From an uncultured Oscillospiraceae bacterium (GTDB taxonomy: Bacteria > Bacillota > Clostridia > Oscillospirales > Oscillospiraceae): a stretch of DNA of 14,657 bases. A model generated the notes under the pieces. That model ran no database searches. It saw only the letters and a list, made by a program, of their open reading frames with translations, and was not told where the DNA came from. The position numbers and the translations under genes were made by a program. Every line of letters begins with the position of its first letter. Positions within the stretch are counted from its first letter, which is position 1. Where the stretch lies: assembly GCA_900752305.1 (NCBI GenBank), contig CAADUV010000300.1, positions 1 through 14,657 of the forward strand. Direction: 5' to 3'. Of this stretch, positions 7,650 to 14,312 are shown one piece after another.

Positions 7650-7707
7650 CCCCTCTTCCCATCCGGAAATATTTCTCGCCGCCCCACTACAAAATTCCAC
7701 CCGACTG

Positions 7708-7716
7708 TGCTAAAAT
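7708..7716 (+). promoter_or_regulatory. Probable extended -10 promoter of the deformylase-like operon
   Basis: The plus strand has TGCTAAAAT, an extended -10 motif. No good -35 box is found at the expected distance; the best hexamer there, TACAAA at 7688-7693, matches weakly. The ribosome site CGGAGG (7735-7740) and the ATG at 7749 follow at sensible distances. The promoter faces away from the MBL promoter about 90 bp to the left. Confidence 0.55.
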
Positions 7717-7748
7717 AAGGGCAGATCATTACAACGGAGGTAATTCCC

Positions 7749-8168
7749 ATGGTAAAACCCATCGTCAAGGACATCTTCACCCTCGTGCAGCCCTGTGAGC
7801 CTGCCACCCCCATGGACGTCAACGGCGCCGCCAAGGACCTGCTGGACACCTTCCTGGACAACGGCAAGGTCACCGGCATGGCCGCCAACATGATCGGCTA
7901 CACCAAGCGCATCATCGTCATCAAAAATATCGACAACGGCGACGCCGTCCAGCTCATGTTCAACCCGGAAGTCATCGAGAGGAACGACCTGTATCCCGCC
8001 GAGGAATACTGCATCTGCCTGGAACGCCGTCACACCGCCAAGCGCTATGAGACCATCGTGGTCAAGTACCAGGACGAGCACTTCCAGGAACAGACCGCCT
8101 CCTTCAGCGGCTTCCTGGCCCGCATTGTCCAGCACCAGATCGACCACTGCAACAGCCTGGTCATCTGA
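7749..8168 (+). CDS. Peptide deformylase-like protein with degenerate active site
   Basis: The 139-residue protein follows the peptide deformylase fold, which in the true enzyme removes formyl from the N-terminal methionine of new proteins. All three signature motifs are altered. Motif 1 (GxGLAAxQxG) reads GMAANMIG at residues 43-50, with Met48 for the conserved Gln. Motif 2 (EGCLS) reads EYCIC at 86-90. Motif 3 (HExDH) reads HQIDH at 129-133, with Gln130 in place of the catalytic Glu. The metal ligands Cys88, His129 and His133 are kept, so a metal is probably still bound. The start has a clear GGAGG site. It is first in an operon with the EFR1 protein, whose ATG lies 1 nt after this stop. 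Orthodox deformylase activity is unlikely; a binding or altered catalytic role is inference. Confidence 0.82.
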   Translation: MVKPIVKDIFTLVQPCEPATPMDVNGAAKDLLDTFLDNGKVTGMAANMIGYTKRIIVIKNIDNGDAVQLMFNPEVIERNDLYPAEEYCICLERRHTAKRYETIVVKYQDEHFQEQTASFSGFLARIVQHQIDHCNSLVI

Positions 8169-8169
8169 T

Positions 8170-8925
8170 ATGGTCGTCTACTTTTCCGGCACCGGGAACA
8201 GCCGCTACGCGGCCAGCATGCTCGCCCACCGCACGGGCGACACCCTGACGGACGCCGGGAGGGACATCCAGACCGGACACCCAGCGCAGCTGGATTCCCA
8301 GCAGCCCTGGGTGTTTGTCTCGCCCACCTACGCCTGGCGCATCCCTCACCTCTTTGCCGACTACCTCCGCCAAGGCCGGTTCACCGGCAGCTGTGACGCC
8401 TATTTCGTCATGACCTGCGGCGAGGACATCGGTGGGGCTGAAAAGCACCTGCGGAAGCTGTGCGCGGAAAAGGGGTGGAACTTCCGAGGCGTCCTGGAGG
8501 TGGTCATGCCGGAGAATTATCTGGCCATGTTCCCCGTCCCGGAGGACGCGGACTGTGTGCCCATCATGGACAACGCCCGAAAGACCCTGGAGGACGGCAT
8601 CGCCGCCATCCAGCAGGGCGTCCCCTTCGCCCCCCGAAAAAAACGGTTCCTGGACGGCCTGAAATCCGGCCTGGTGAACCGCCTCTTCTACCGTTTCATC
8701 GTCCACGCCAAGCCCTTCCACATCACCCGAAGCTGCGCCAGCTGTGGACGGTGTGCCCAGGTGTGCCCGCTGAACAACATCCAGATGGTGGACGGCCTGC
8801 CCCAGTGGGGGGATCACTGCACCCACTGTATGCGCTGCATCACCCTCTGTCCCATGAAGGCCATCGAGTACGGCAAGCGGAGCGTGGGCAAGCCTCGGTA
8901 TCGCTGTCCGGAGTACAAGGGGTAA
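8170..8925 (+). CDS. EFR1-family flavodoxin/ferredoxin fusion protein
   Basis: The 251-residue protein joins an N-terminal flavodoxin-like domain to a C-terminal dicluster ferredoxin. The FMN phosphate loop reads FSGTGNSRY at residues 5-13, and SPTYAWRIP at 51-59 matches the second flavin loop. The ferredoxin part has two CxxCxxCxxxCP sets, Cys189/192/195/199 and Cys217/220/223/227, for two [4Fe-4S] clusters. Such proteins are common in anaerobic Clostridia and are presumed cytoplasmic electron carriers; partners are unknown. The start ATG at 8170 lies 1 nt after the preceding stop and has no obvious ribosome site, suggesting translational coupling. Longer in-frame extension upstream is only overlap with the deformylase-like gene. 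Confidence 0.92.
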   Translation: MVVYFSGTGNSRYAASMLAHRTGDTLTDAGRDIQTGHPAQLDSQQPWVFVSPTYAWRIPHLFADYLRQGRFTGSCDAYFVMTCGEDIGGAEKHLRKLCAEKGWNFRGVLEVVMPENYLAMFPVPEDADCVPIMDNARKTLEDGIAAIQQGVPFAPRKKRFLDGLKSGLVNRLFYRFIVHAKPFHITRSCASCGRCAQVCPLNNIQMVDGLPQWGDHCTHCMRCITLCPMKAIEYGKRSVGKPRYRCPEYKG

Positions 8926-8956
8926 GATTTTATCGTAATAAAGAAGGTGTCGGCAA

Positions 8957-9817
8957 ATGTGGATCGCATATGCCTTCGGTTCCGCCCTCTTCGCAGGGCT
9001 GACCTCTATCCTAGCCAAATGCGGCATCAAAAAGACCGATTCCAACGTAGCCACAGCCCTGCGCACCATCGTGGTGCTGGTGTTTTCCTGGCTCATGGTG
9101 CTGGTCACCGGCGCGAACCACAACTTCGCCGCCGTCAGCGGCAAGACCTGGTGCTTCCTCATCCTCTCCGGCCTGGCGACAGGTGCGTCCTGGCTGTGCT
9201 ACTTCAAAGCCCTCCAGCTGGGCGAGGTGAACAAGGTGGTGCCCATCGACAAGTCCAGCACCATCCTCACCATCCTCCTGGCCCTCATCTTCTTCCAAGA
9301 GGGCATCAGCCTGACCAAGGGCGTGGCCATCGCGGCCATCGCCATCGGCACCTACCTGATGATCCAGAAGAAGGAGGACACCGGCGAGGCACCTAAGAGC
9401 CGCGCCTGGCTCCTCTACGCCGTCCTCTCCGCCGTCTTCGCCAGTCTCACCTCCATCCTGGGCAAGGTGGGCATCGACGGCATCGACTCCAACTTCGGCA
9501 CCGCTATCCGCACCGGCGTGGTGCTGGTGATGGCTTGGGTGGTGGTGTTCGTCACCGGCAAACAGGGCACGGTGCGCGACATCCCCAAGGGGGAACTGGG
9601 GTTCCTGGCGCTGTCCGGCATCGCCACCGGCGCGTCCTGGCTGTGCTACTACAAAGCCCTGAAGGACGGCCTCGCCAGCGTGGTCGTCCCCATCGACAAG
9701 CTGAGCATCCTGGTCACCATCGTCTTCTCCTACGTGGTCTTTCATGAAAAGCTCACCCGAAAAGCCCTCATCGGCCTGCTCCTCATCGTGGGCGGCACGC
9801 TGCTGATGCTGGTGTGA
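8957..9817 (+). CDS. EamA/DMT-family transporter, duplicated halves
   Basis: The 286-residue protein is nearly all hydrophobic and fits ten membrane helices in two EamA repeats. The halves (about residues 1-140 and 147-286) are strikingly alike. Both contain LTSILxKxGI, a DSN...TAxRT segment, SGxATGASWLCYxKAL and VVPIDK in the same order; by eye about 45-50 % of positions are identical. The protein is probably a small-metabolite exporter or permease in the cytoplasmic membrane; the substrate cannot be told. An AGAAGG-type ribosome site precedes the ATG, 31 nt after the EFR1 gene, so it is likely the last gene of this operon. A strong bidirectional terminator follows directly. Confidence 0.92.
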   Translation: MWIAYAFGSALFAGLTSILAKCGIKKTDSNVATALRTIVVLVFSWLMVLVTGANHNFAAVSGKTWCFLILSGLATGASWLCYFKALQLGEVNKVVPIDKSSTILTILLALIFFQEGISLTKGVAIAAIAIGTYLMIQKKEDTGEAPKSRAWLLYAVLSAVFASLTSILGKVGIDGIDSNFGTAIRTGVVLVMAWVVVFVTGKQGTVRDIPKGELGFLALSGIATGASWLCYYKALKDGLASVVVPIDKLSILVTIVFSYVVFHEKLTRKALIGLLLIVGGTLLMLV

Positions 9818-9823
9818 TTTTGT

Positions 9824-9864
9824 ACAAAAAAGAGGTCAGAACTTCGGTTCTGACCTCTTTTCTT
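9824..9864. terminator. Bidirectional intrinsic terminator with UUCG-type loop
   Basis: AAAAGAGGTCAGAAC and GTTCTGACCTCTTTT (9828-9861) form a perfect 15-bp stem around a TTCG tetraloop. On the plus strand a T-run ends the EamA operon; on the minus strand TTTTTT follows the stem. It could therefore also end transcription coming from the convergent PurF-like gene after passing through the repeat at 9895-10056. Confidence 0.92.
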
Positions 9865-9894
9865 GCTATTATCATAACGGAACGCTCCACTCTC

Positions 9895-10056
9895 AAACGC
9901 CTCCCCTGTGTAAGGGGAGGTGGCACGCAGTGCCGGAGGGGTTGTCCGGCGAGCGTAGGGCGTGGGAATGTGCGCCCTACGGTTCGCTCTACAAGCCTGG
10001 CAATCCCTCAGTCAACCTTTGCGGCTGACAGCTCCCTTTACTCAAGGGAGCCTGGG
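9895..10056. repeat. MITE-like palindromic interspersed repeat
   Basis: This noncoding stretch is a nested set of hairpins. They are CCTCCCC/GGGGAGG at 9900-9920, GGCAC/GTGCC at 9922-9934, a central GTAGGGCG/CGCCCTAC at 9955-9980 with flanking GAGC/GCTC, and GCTCCCTT/AAGGGAGC at 10031-10051. The left end and the reverse complement of the right end resemble each other: a C-rich hairpin with a GTAA-type loop, then a G+C hairpin, then GAGGG(G/A)TTG. The whole is thus an imperfect inverted repeat about 160 bp long with no coding capacity. From memory, elements of this build are scattered in gut Clostridia genomes; only one copy is in this window, so repetition cannot be shown here. The exact ends are uncertain. 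Confidence 0.72.
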
Positions 10057-10100
10057 GTGGGTGCGCTTTTCAAGGCACTGCCTCCGTCTTGGACTCTTTT

Positions 10101-11528
10101 TTAGCCCTTGCCGTTCCAGCAATAGGTACACAGCTTGCAGGCAGGCAGCCCAATGGACTTGATGACGCCCTCCAGAGACTGGAACTCCAGAGAAGCAAAC
10201 TGGAACTTATCACAGATGGTCTGCCGCAGCTGCTTGCCGCGCTCGGTGGTGGAGTCGCTGTACTCCTCCAGATGCTCGAAGCCCTCTTCCCCTTCCAGCT
10301 CCATGATGGTGCGGCGGGTGATCAGCTCCATGTCACTGGTGGCGCGGGAGAAGTTCAGGTACTTGCAGCCATACATGATGGGCGGACAGGCGGAGCGCAT
10401 ATGGACAGCTTTCGCGCCGTTGGCGTACAGGAACTCGACGGTCTCCTTTAGCTGGGTGCCCCGCACAATGGAGTCGTCCACAAAGAGCAGCTTCTTTTCC
10501 TCGATCAGCTCATGAATGGGGATCTGCTTCATCTTAGCCACCTTGTTCCGCTCGGTCTGGCGGGTGGGCATGAAGCTCCGGGCCCAGGTGGGGGTGTATT
10601 TGATGAAGGGACGGGCGAAGGGGATGCCGCTCTCGTTGGCGTAGCCAATGGCGTGAGGAGTGCCGGAGTCGGGGACGCCGCCGATGTAGTCGATGTCCTG
10701 GTTGTTGCCTGCCTCAGTGTCGCTGGCGGCCATGATGGCGCCGTTGCGATAGCGCATGGCCTCCACGTTGACCCCTTCATAAGTAGAGGTGGGATAGCCG
10801 TAATAAGACCACAGGAAGGCACAGATGTGCATCTCGTCCCCCGGCGGCACCAGCTGGGTGATCCCATCTGCGGTGATCTCTACAATCTCACCAGGCCCCA
10901 GCTCCCGCTCCTCCAGGTCGTACCCCAGCTTCTTATAGGCAAAGGACTCGAAGGACACGCAGTACCCGTCCTCCCCCTTGCCGATGAGCACCGGCAGGCG
11001 TCCCACCCGATCTCGGGCAGCGATGATCGCTCCGTCCTCCTTCAGGATGAGGATGGAGGCGGTGCCGTCGATGGCGTTCTGGGCGAAGCTGATGCCTTCG
11101 GCAAAGCTGCTCTTTTGGTTAATCATGGCCGCCACCAGCTCGGTGGAATTGACCTTGCCGCCGGTCATGGCGTCAAAATGCCCGCTGCTGAAGGTCAGGT
11201 ACTGCTCGATGAGGGCATCGGCGTTGTTGATGATGCCGATGATGCAGATGGCATAGGTGCCCAGGTTGGAGCGGATGAGCAGGGGCTGGGGGTCGGTGTC
11301 GCTGATGCAGCCGATGGCAGAGGTGCCCTGCATCTCATCAAAGATGTCCTCGAATTTGGTGCGGAAGGGGGAATTCTCGATGTTGTGAATCTCCCGCTGC
11401 AACCCAATGGACGGGTCGTAGGCCGCCATGCCGCCACGGCGTGTGCCCAGATGAGAATGATAGTCCGTGCCGAAAAACACGTCAGAAATGGCGTCGTGGC
11501 CACAGACGGTTCCAAAAAAGCCTCCCAT
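10101..11528 (-). CDS. PurF-like amidophosphoribosyltransferase paralogue lacking the glutaminase nucleophile
   Basis: True PurF makes 5-phosphoribosylamine from PRPP and glutamine, the first step of purine synthesis. This 475-residue protein has the same two-domain order but begins MGGFFG instead of MCG, so the N-terminal catalytic cysteine is Gly2. Other glutamine-site motifs are also changed: the HRGQE region reads HLGTR (26-30) and the NGN loop reads IGI (97-99). The phosphoribosyltransferase domain looks intact, with VDDSIVRGT at 350-358 and a flexible loop around FMPTRQTER. Cysteines 236, 388 and two of 464/467/470 align with the [4Fe-4S] ligands of the B. subtilis enzyme. The start at 11528 has GGGAGGA at 11534-11540; an upstream in-frame extension lacks this. 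It is a single-gene unit. Ammonia-dependent or different chemistry is inference; another, canonical purF may exist elsewhere. Confidence 0.87.
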   Translation of the reverse strand: MGGFFGTVCGHDAISDVFFGTDYHSHLGTRRGGMAAYDPSIGLQREIHNIENSPFRTKFEDIFDEMQGTSAIGCISDTDPQPLLIRSNLGTYAICIIGIINNADALIEQYLTFSSGHFDAMTGGKVNSTELVAAMINQKSSFAEGISFAQNAIDGTASILILKEDGAIIAARDRVGRLPVLIGKGEDGYCVSFESFAYKKLGYDLEERELGPGEIVEITADGITQLVPPGDEMHICAFLWSYYGYPTSTYEGVNVEAMRYRNGAIMAASDTEAGNNQDIDYIGGVPDSGTPHAIGYANESGIPFARPFIKYTPTWARSFMPTRQTERNKVAKMKQIPIHELIEEKKLLFVDDSIVRGTQLKETVEFLYANGAKAVHMRSACPPIMYGCKYLNFSRATSDMELITRRTIMELEGEEGFEHLEEYSDSTTERGKQLRQTICDKFQFASLEFQSLEGVIKSIGLPACKLCTYCWNGKG

Positions 11529-11593
11529 AATAGTCCTCCCAAGTTTCTTTCTCACAGGATTTCCGCCGCAGCGGAAACAATTTGCTAGAATAT

Positions 11594-11624
11594 ATTGTAC
11601 CACAAAACCTGCCCATTTCCGCAA
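11594..11624 (-). promoter_or_regulatory. Probable promoter of the PurF-like gene
   Basis: TACAAT with a preceding TGG (extended -10) lies at 11594-11599 on the minus strand. The nearest -35 candidate is TTGCGG (11619-11624) at a long 19-nt spacing. The leader to the ATG is about 60 nt, and I see no purine riboswitch or PurR-box pair in it. A perfect A/T-rich inverted repeat (11621-11644) overlaps the -35. Confidence 0.55.
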
Positions 11625-11644
11625 AAAATCCCCTGATTTTTTGC
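11621..11644. repeat. Perfect 10-bp inverted repeat at the upstream edge of the PurF-like promoter
   Basis: GCAAAAAATC (11621-11630) and GATTTTTTGC (11635-11644) are exact complements separated by CCCT. The repeat covers the -35 region of the PurF-like promoter. It could be an operator, an UP-like A/T tract, or part of a termination region for the upstream TPM gene; the sequence alone does not decide. Confidence 0.5.
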
Positions 11645-11658
11645 GATTTGTGACAAAT

Positions 11659-11692
11659 CAACAGCCCTGGCTGTTTTGTGCCAGGGCTGTTG
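11659..11692 (-). terminator. Probable terminator of the SPFH/zinc-ribbon/TPM operon
   Basis: CAACAGCCCTGGC and GCCAGGGCTGTTG form a perfect 13-bp stem with an 8-nt loop, about 18 nt after the TPM gene stop. The tract after it on the minus strand (ATTTGTCAC) is a poor U-run. Termination may therefore be partial, or helped by the A/T-rich repeat just beyond. Confidence 0.7.
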
Positions 11693-11710
11693 TCAGGTTT
11701 GTCAATGGTT

Positions 11711-13111
11711 TTAGAATTTTCCGCCGCTTCCGGAGAACCCATCGCTGTCAACGGATGTCCCTCCGCCGCTGTCATCATCGTCATGGATGCGCACACGCGT
11801 CTCTGTGGTGTGGGTGAACCGATCCTCCTTGGTGGTAAAGGTGATCTCATGCTTGGTCACATAATCCGCCGCATCGGTTTTCAGACGGGCAGATTTCATC
11901 TGCGCCTTGAAGATGAAGCAGACGATCAGGGCGATGACGCAGGAGGCGAGGACTGCGATCCCCAGAGCCTTCCAATTTGGCCCTGCTTCGTAGTCAGGGT
12001 CATAGTCGCCGCCGCCGTTGACCTCCCGATTGATCAGCATTTTCTCACTGTAGCTCAGATAGTCCGCAAAGCCACCGTACCAGTCATTCTCTTTGAAGTT
12101 ATCCAAGAAATTGTCTTCCAAGAGGGTCTTGTTCTTGTCGGTAAAGGTGGCGTTGCCTTTGTCGCCGTAGGCCAGCAGCCAGTAATCCCGCTCTGCCATG
12201 CTCAGCACCAGCATCTCGCCGTCCTTCCCACTTCCCCAGCCCAGGTTCTGGTTTTTATAATAGCCTTTGGAGAAGTTGCGGATGGTATCCGAACCATCGG
12301 CCTTAAAATCCTTGACGGTGAGGATGTACACTGCGCACTGGTGCTCCGCGGAAATGGTCTCCGCCTGGGCTTCCAACTTTTTGACACTCTCCTCATCCAG
12401 GATGCCAGCCTCATCCCGCACATAGGGGCCTGCACTGTCCTGCACGGTTCCTTGGGCACTTGTGTCAGGGGTGCTGGAAGGGGCAGAGGCAGCAGCAGAG
12501 GTGGCCCCCGCCGGCTTCTGGTCGCCGGTTTGGCCTGTCTGATCCGGATCGGCGACGGTGTTCTTAGGCGGCGTGATCATTTTCTGCGCCACGCAGTACT
12601 CCATCCCTGCATAGTAGCTGGAGACAGCATAGAAGAACGCATCATCGTCCTCTTTCATCTCCTTCTGCCACGACTTTTTGTTCAGGTAGATACGCAGATA
12701 CTCATCCATGGTATCCCACGCATCATCGGACATGATCTTCTTGGTCTTTTCGCCAGCCATCAGATTGTAGCCATCCAACGCCAAGCCAGTCTCATCCTCA
12801 TGGACTTGGATGGTCAGCAGGACGCCGTGTCCTGTCTCCTTGTCGCCATACTCATACTTGTTGTAGAACAGGTCGGCATAATCGGACAGCTTGTAGCCTT
12901 CCAGGTCATTGACCACATCCACCCGCAGTTCGATGCCGTACTTGTCATCAAAATCCTTCAGCATATAGTCGTTGGCTGTCTGCGCCTGCTCAGCATCCAA
13001 CTTTCCCGTTGCATCATACAACAGTCCGTAGTCCTGAAAGGCAAGGGCGGGAACCAACAGACTCAGTGCGACGCATAGCGCCAGCAAAGGGGCAAATACT
13101 CTCTTTTTCAT
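11711..13111 (-). CDS. Secreted/membrane-anchored protein with two TPM domains
   Basis: The 466-residue protein has a signal peptide (MKKR, hydrophobic to residue 24, likely cut after PALA) and two TPM (TLP18.3/Psb32/MOLO-1) domains at about 28-170 and 225-355. A Thr/Ala/Ser/Pro-rich linker separates them. One membrane helix is at about 382-402, followed by an acidic, glycine-rich tail ending FSGSGGKF. TPM domains have been linked to membrane-protein assembly or turnover and sometimes phosphatase activity; the function here is not known. The domains should lie outside the membrane with the tail inside. B. subtilis YdjH has a single such domain, so the doubled form is notable. AGGAGG precedes the ATG, 13 nt after the zinc-ribbon gene, so the two are co-transcribed. 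Confidence 0.87.
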   Translation of the reverse strand: MKKRVFAPLLALCVALSLLVPALAFQDYGLLYDATGKLDAEQAQTANDYMLKDFDDKYGIELRVDVVNDLEGYKLSDYADLFYNKYEYGDKETGHGVLLTIQVHEDETGLALDGYNLMAGEKTKKIMSDDAWDTMDEYLRIYLNKKSWQKEMKEDDDAFFYAVSSYYAGMEYCVAQKMITPPKNTVADPDQTGQTGDQKPAGATSAAASAPSSTPDTSAQGTVQDSAGPYVRDEAGILDEESVKKLEAQAETISAEHQCAVYILTVKDFKADGSDTIRNFSKGYYKNQNLGWGSGKDGEMLVLSMAERDYWLLAYGDKGNATFTDKNKTLLEDNFLDNFKENDWYGGFADYLSYSEKMLINREVNGGGDYDPDYEAGPNWKALGIAVLASCVIALIVCFIFKAQMKSARLKTDAADYVTKHEITFTTKEDRFTHTTETRVRIHDDDDSGGGTSVDSDGFSGSGGKF

Positions 13112-13124
13112 GGCTCACACCTCC

Positions 13125-14276
13125 TCACAGAATCCCCATCAGCTTCATGACAACAGCAGAGATCGCCGACAGGGACACGGCGATGCCGCCGAACCAAGCC
13201 CAGAATTTCCCTTTGGAGACGGGCAGATCTCCCACCATCTTTCCGGTCTGGCCGTTCATGGCGAACAGGAAGTTCTGGTTGTTCCATCTGGTGCTCAGCA
13301 GCCACACCGGCAGCAAGGCATAATGAACCTTCCCCCGATGGATCTCCACTTTCTCGCTGACAGGTACACAAGTCTCATATCCGATGGCAGCATCTGCCAT
13401 CATGGCGCTGACTGCGGAATTTTTCGCCCGTTCTTCCGCCCGCGGCGCACTCTCCTTCACCGGCACGTCATACTTATCCGCCAGGTAACCGGGGAGATAT
13501 GCCATGGAAAAGGGCTGAAGCTCCTCATACTGGAAGGGTTCGATGGAGTCCATATGTTCATCCGGCATTTTGGAAGAACCATCCACCGGAATCTTGATAA
13601 AGGGGACATTGCCTGCCCGACGGACATCATAGTGATCGGTGATGGTCACCTCATAATCCCCCTCTGTGTGGCTGGTGGAACGGGTGGCCTCGAACCGAAC
13701 ATCGGCGTCCGCATCGCCATCAAACAGCCAGAAGGGCACATAAATCCCCTTGATCTCCTCAATATGGTTGCCTGCGGTAAACGCTTTGGGCAGCAGTTTT
13801 TTCCCTTTGTAATGCTTTTTCAGCGCCTGGACGGCAGCTTTCTTGTCCAGCTTAAAGGGGATGATATAATCCGGCTTCAGGCCGCCTGCAAACTGACCGG
13901 GCACCACCGTGGGGTTGCCGCAGTAGGGGCAGCTGGTGGCGGCAGTGGTCTCGTCACAGATCAATTCTGCACCGCAGGAGGGGCAGTTGTAGGCTTTCAT
14001 GCCCTCCTCTGTCCATCCATCTCCTTCAAACGCCCATTCGCCATCCGGATCAGCAGCTCTTTGCTCTGCCTGCTGTTCCGCCTTTTGCTCCTCCTTTTTC
14101 TGTTCCGCCGCAGATGCTTGCTCTGCCTTCTGATTTTTCTCAGCGTACAGCGCCTCGATCTCTGCTACGTCATAGGAACTGCCGCAGAACTCGCACTCCA
14201 GCTTTCCGCTTTCACTGGAATAATGGAGCGGGCCGGTACAGGACGGACACTGATAATTGGTCACTTGTGTGGGCAT
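13125..14276 (-). CDS. Double zinc-ribbon, tail-anchored membrane protein (YdjG-like)
   Basis: The 383-residue protein has an N-terminal zinc ribbon (Cys10, Cys13, Cys28, Cys31). A Glu/Lys/Ala/Gln-rich likely coiled coil follows at about residues 37-75, then a second zinc ribbon (Cys98, Cys101, Cys116, Cys119). A long beta-rich central region (about 135-350) comes next, and a single hydrophobic helix at about 359-380 ends the chain, so the bulk should face the cytoplasm. It resembles the TFIIB-type zinc-ribbon protein YdjG, often misnamed a PriA-like helicase; there are no helicase motifs. AGGAGG precedes the ATG with an 11-nt gap. It lies 36 nt after the SPFH-type gene and 13 nt before the TPM gene, in one apparent operon. 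The function is unknown; a structural membrane-stress role is inferred from context. Confidence 0.85.
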   Translation of the reverse strand: MPTQVTNYQCPSCTGPLHYSSESGKLECEFCGSSYDVAEIEALYAEKNQKAEQASAAEQKKEEQKAEQQAEQRAADPDGEWAFEGDGWTEEGMKAYNCPSCGAELICDETTAATSCPYCGNPTVVPGQFAGGLKPDYIIPFKLDKKAAVQALKKHYKGKKLLPKAFTAGNHIEEIKGIYVPFWLFDGDADADVRFEATRSTSHTEGDYEVTITDHYDVRRAGNVPFIKIPVDGSSKMPDEHMDSIEPFQYEELQPFSMAYLPGYLADKYDVPVKESAPRAEERAKNSAVSAMMADAAIGYETCVPVSEKVEIHRGKVHYALLPVWLLSTRWNNQNFLFAMNGQTGKMVGDLPVSKGKFWAWFGGIAVSLSAISAVVMKLMGIL

Positions 14277-14312
14277 CGTTCACAGACCTCCTCTCTCTTT
14301 TTCTTGGTCTGA

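Noticed and set aside
9895..10056. CRISPR array
   Set aside because: The C-rich hairpins are not direct repeats separated by unique spacers of equal length; the layout is an inverted, nested palindrome.
9814..10162. Small plus-strand open frames in the gap between the EamA and PurF-like genes
   Set aside because: They run through the terminator and the palindromic repeat, with no ribosome site and no plausible protein sequence.
10512..11588. A 358-codon plus-strand open frame opposite the PurF-like gene
   Set aside because: It is antisense shadow; the minus-strand protein has PRPP-binding and Fe-S motifs and a proper start.
11678..13078. A 466-codon open frame on the plus strand opposite the TPM gene
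   Set aside because: It is a shadow frame of a well-supported minus-strand gene with a signal peptide, recognisable domains and a ribosome site. The plus-strand product has no recognisable motif, and the equal length to the sense gene is coincidence.
13110..14312. A 400-codon plus-strand open frame opposite the zinc-ribbon gene
   Set aside because: The product is a low-complexity, Leu/Phe/Arg-rich translation caused by codon bias of the sense gene, and there is no ribosome site. The zinc-ribbon cysteine patterns on the minus strand are decisive.
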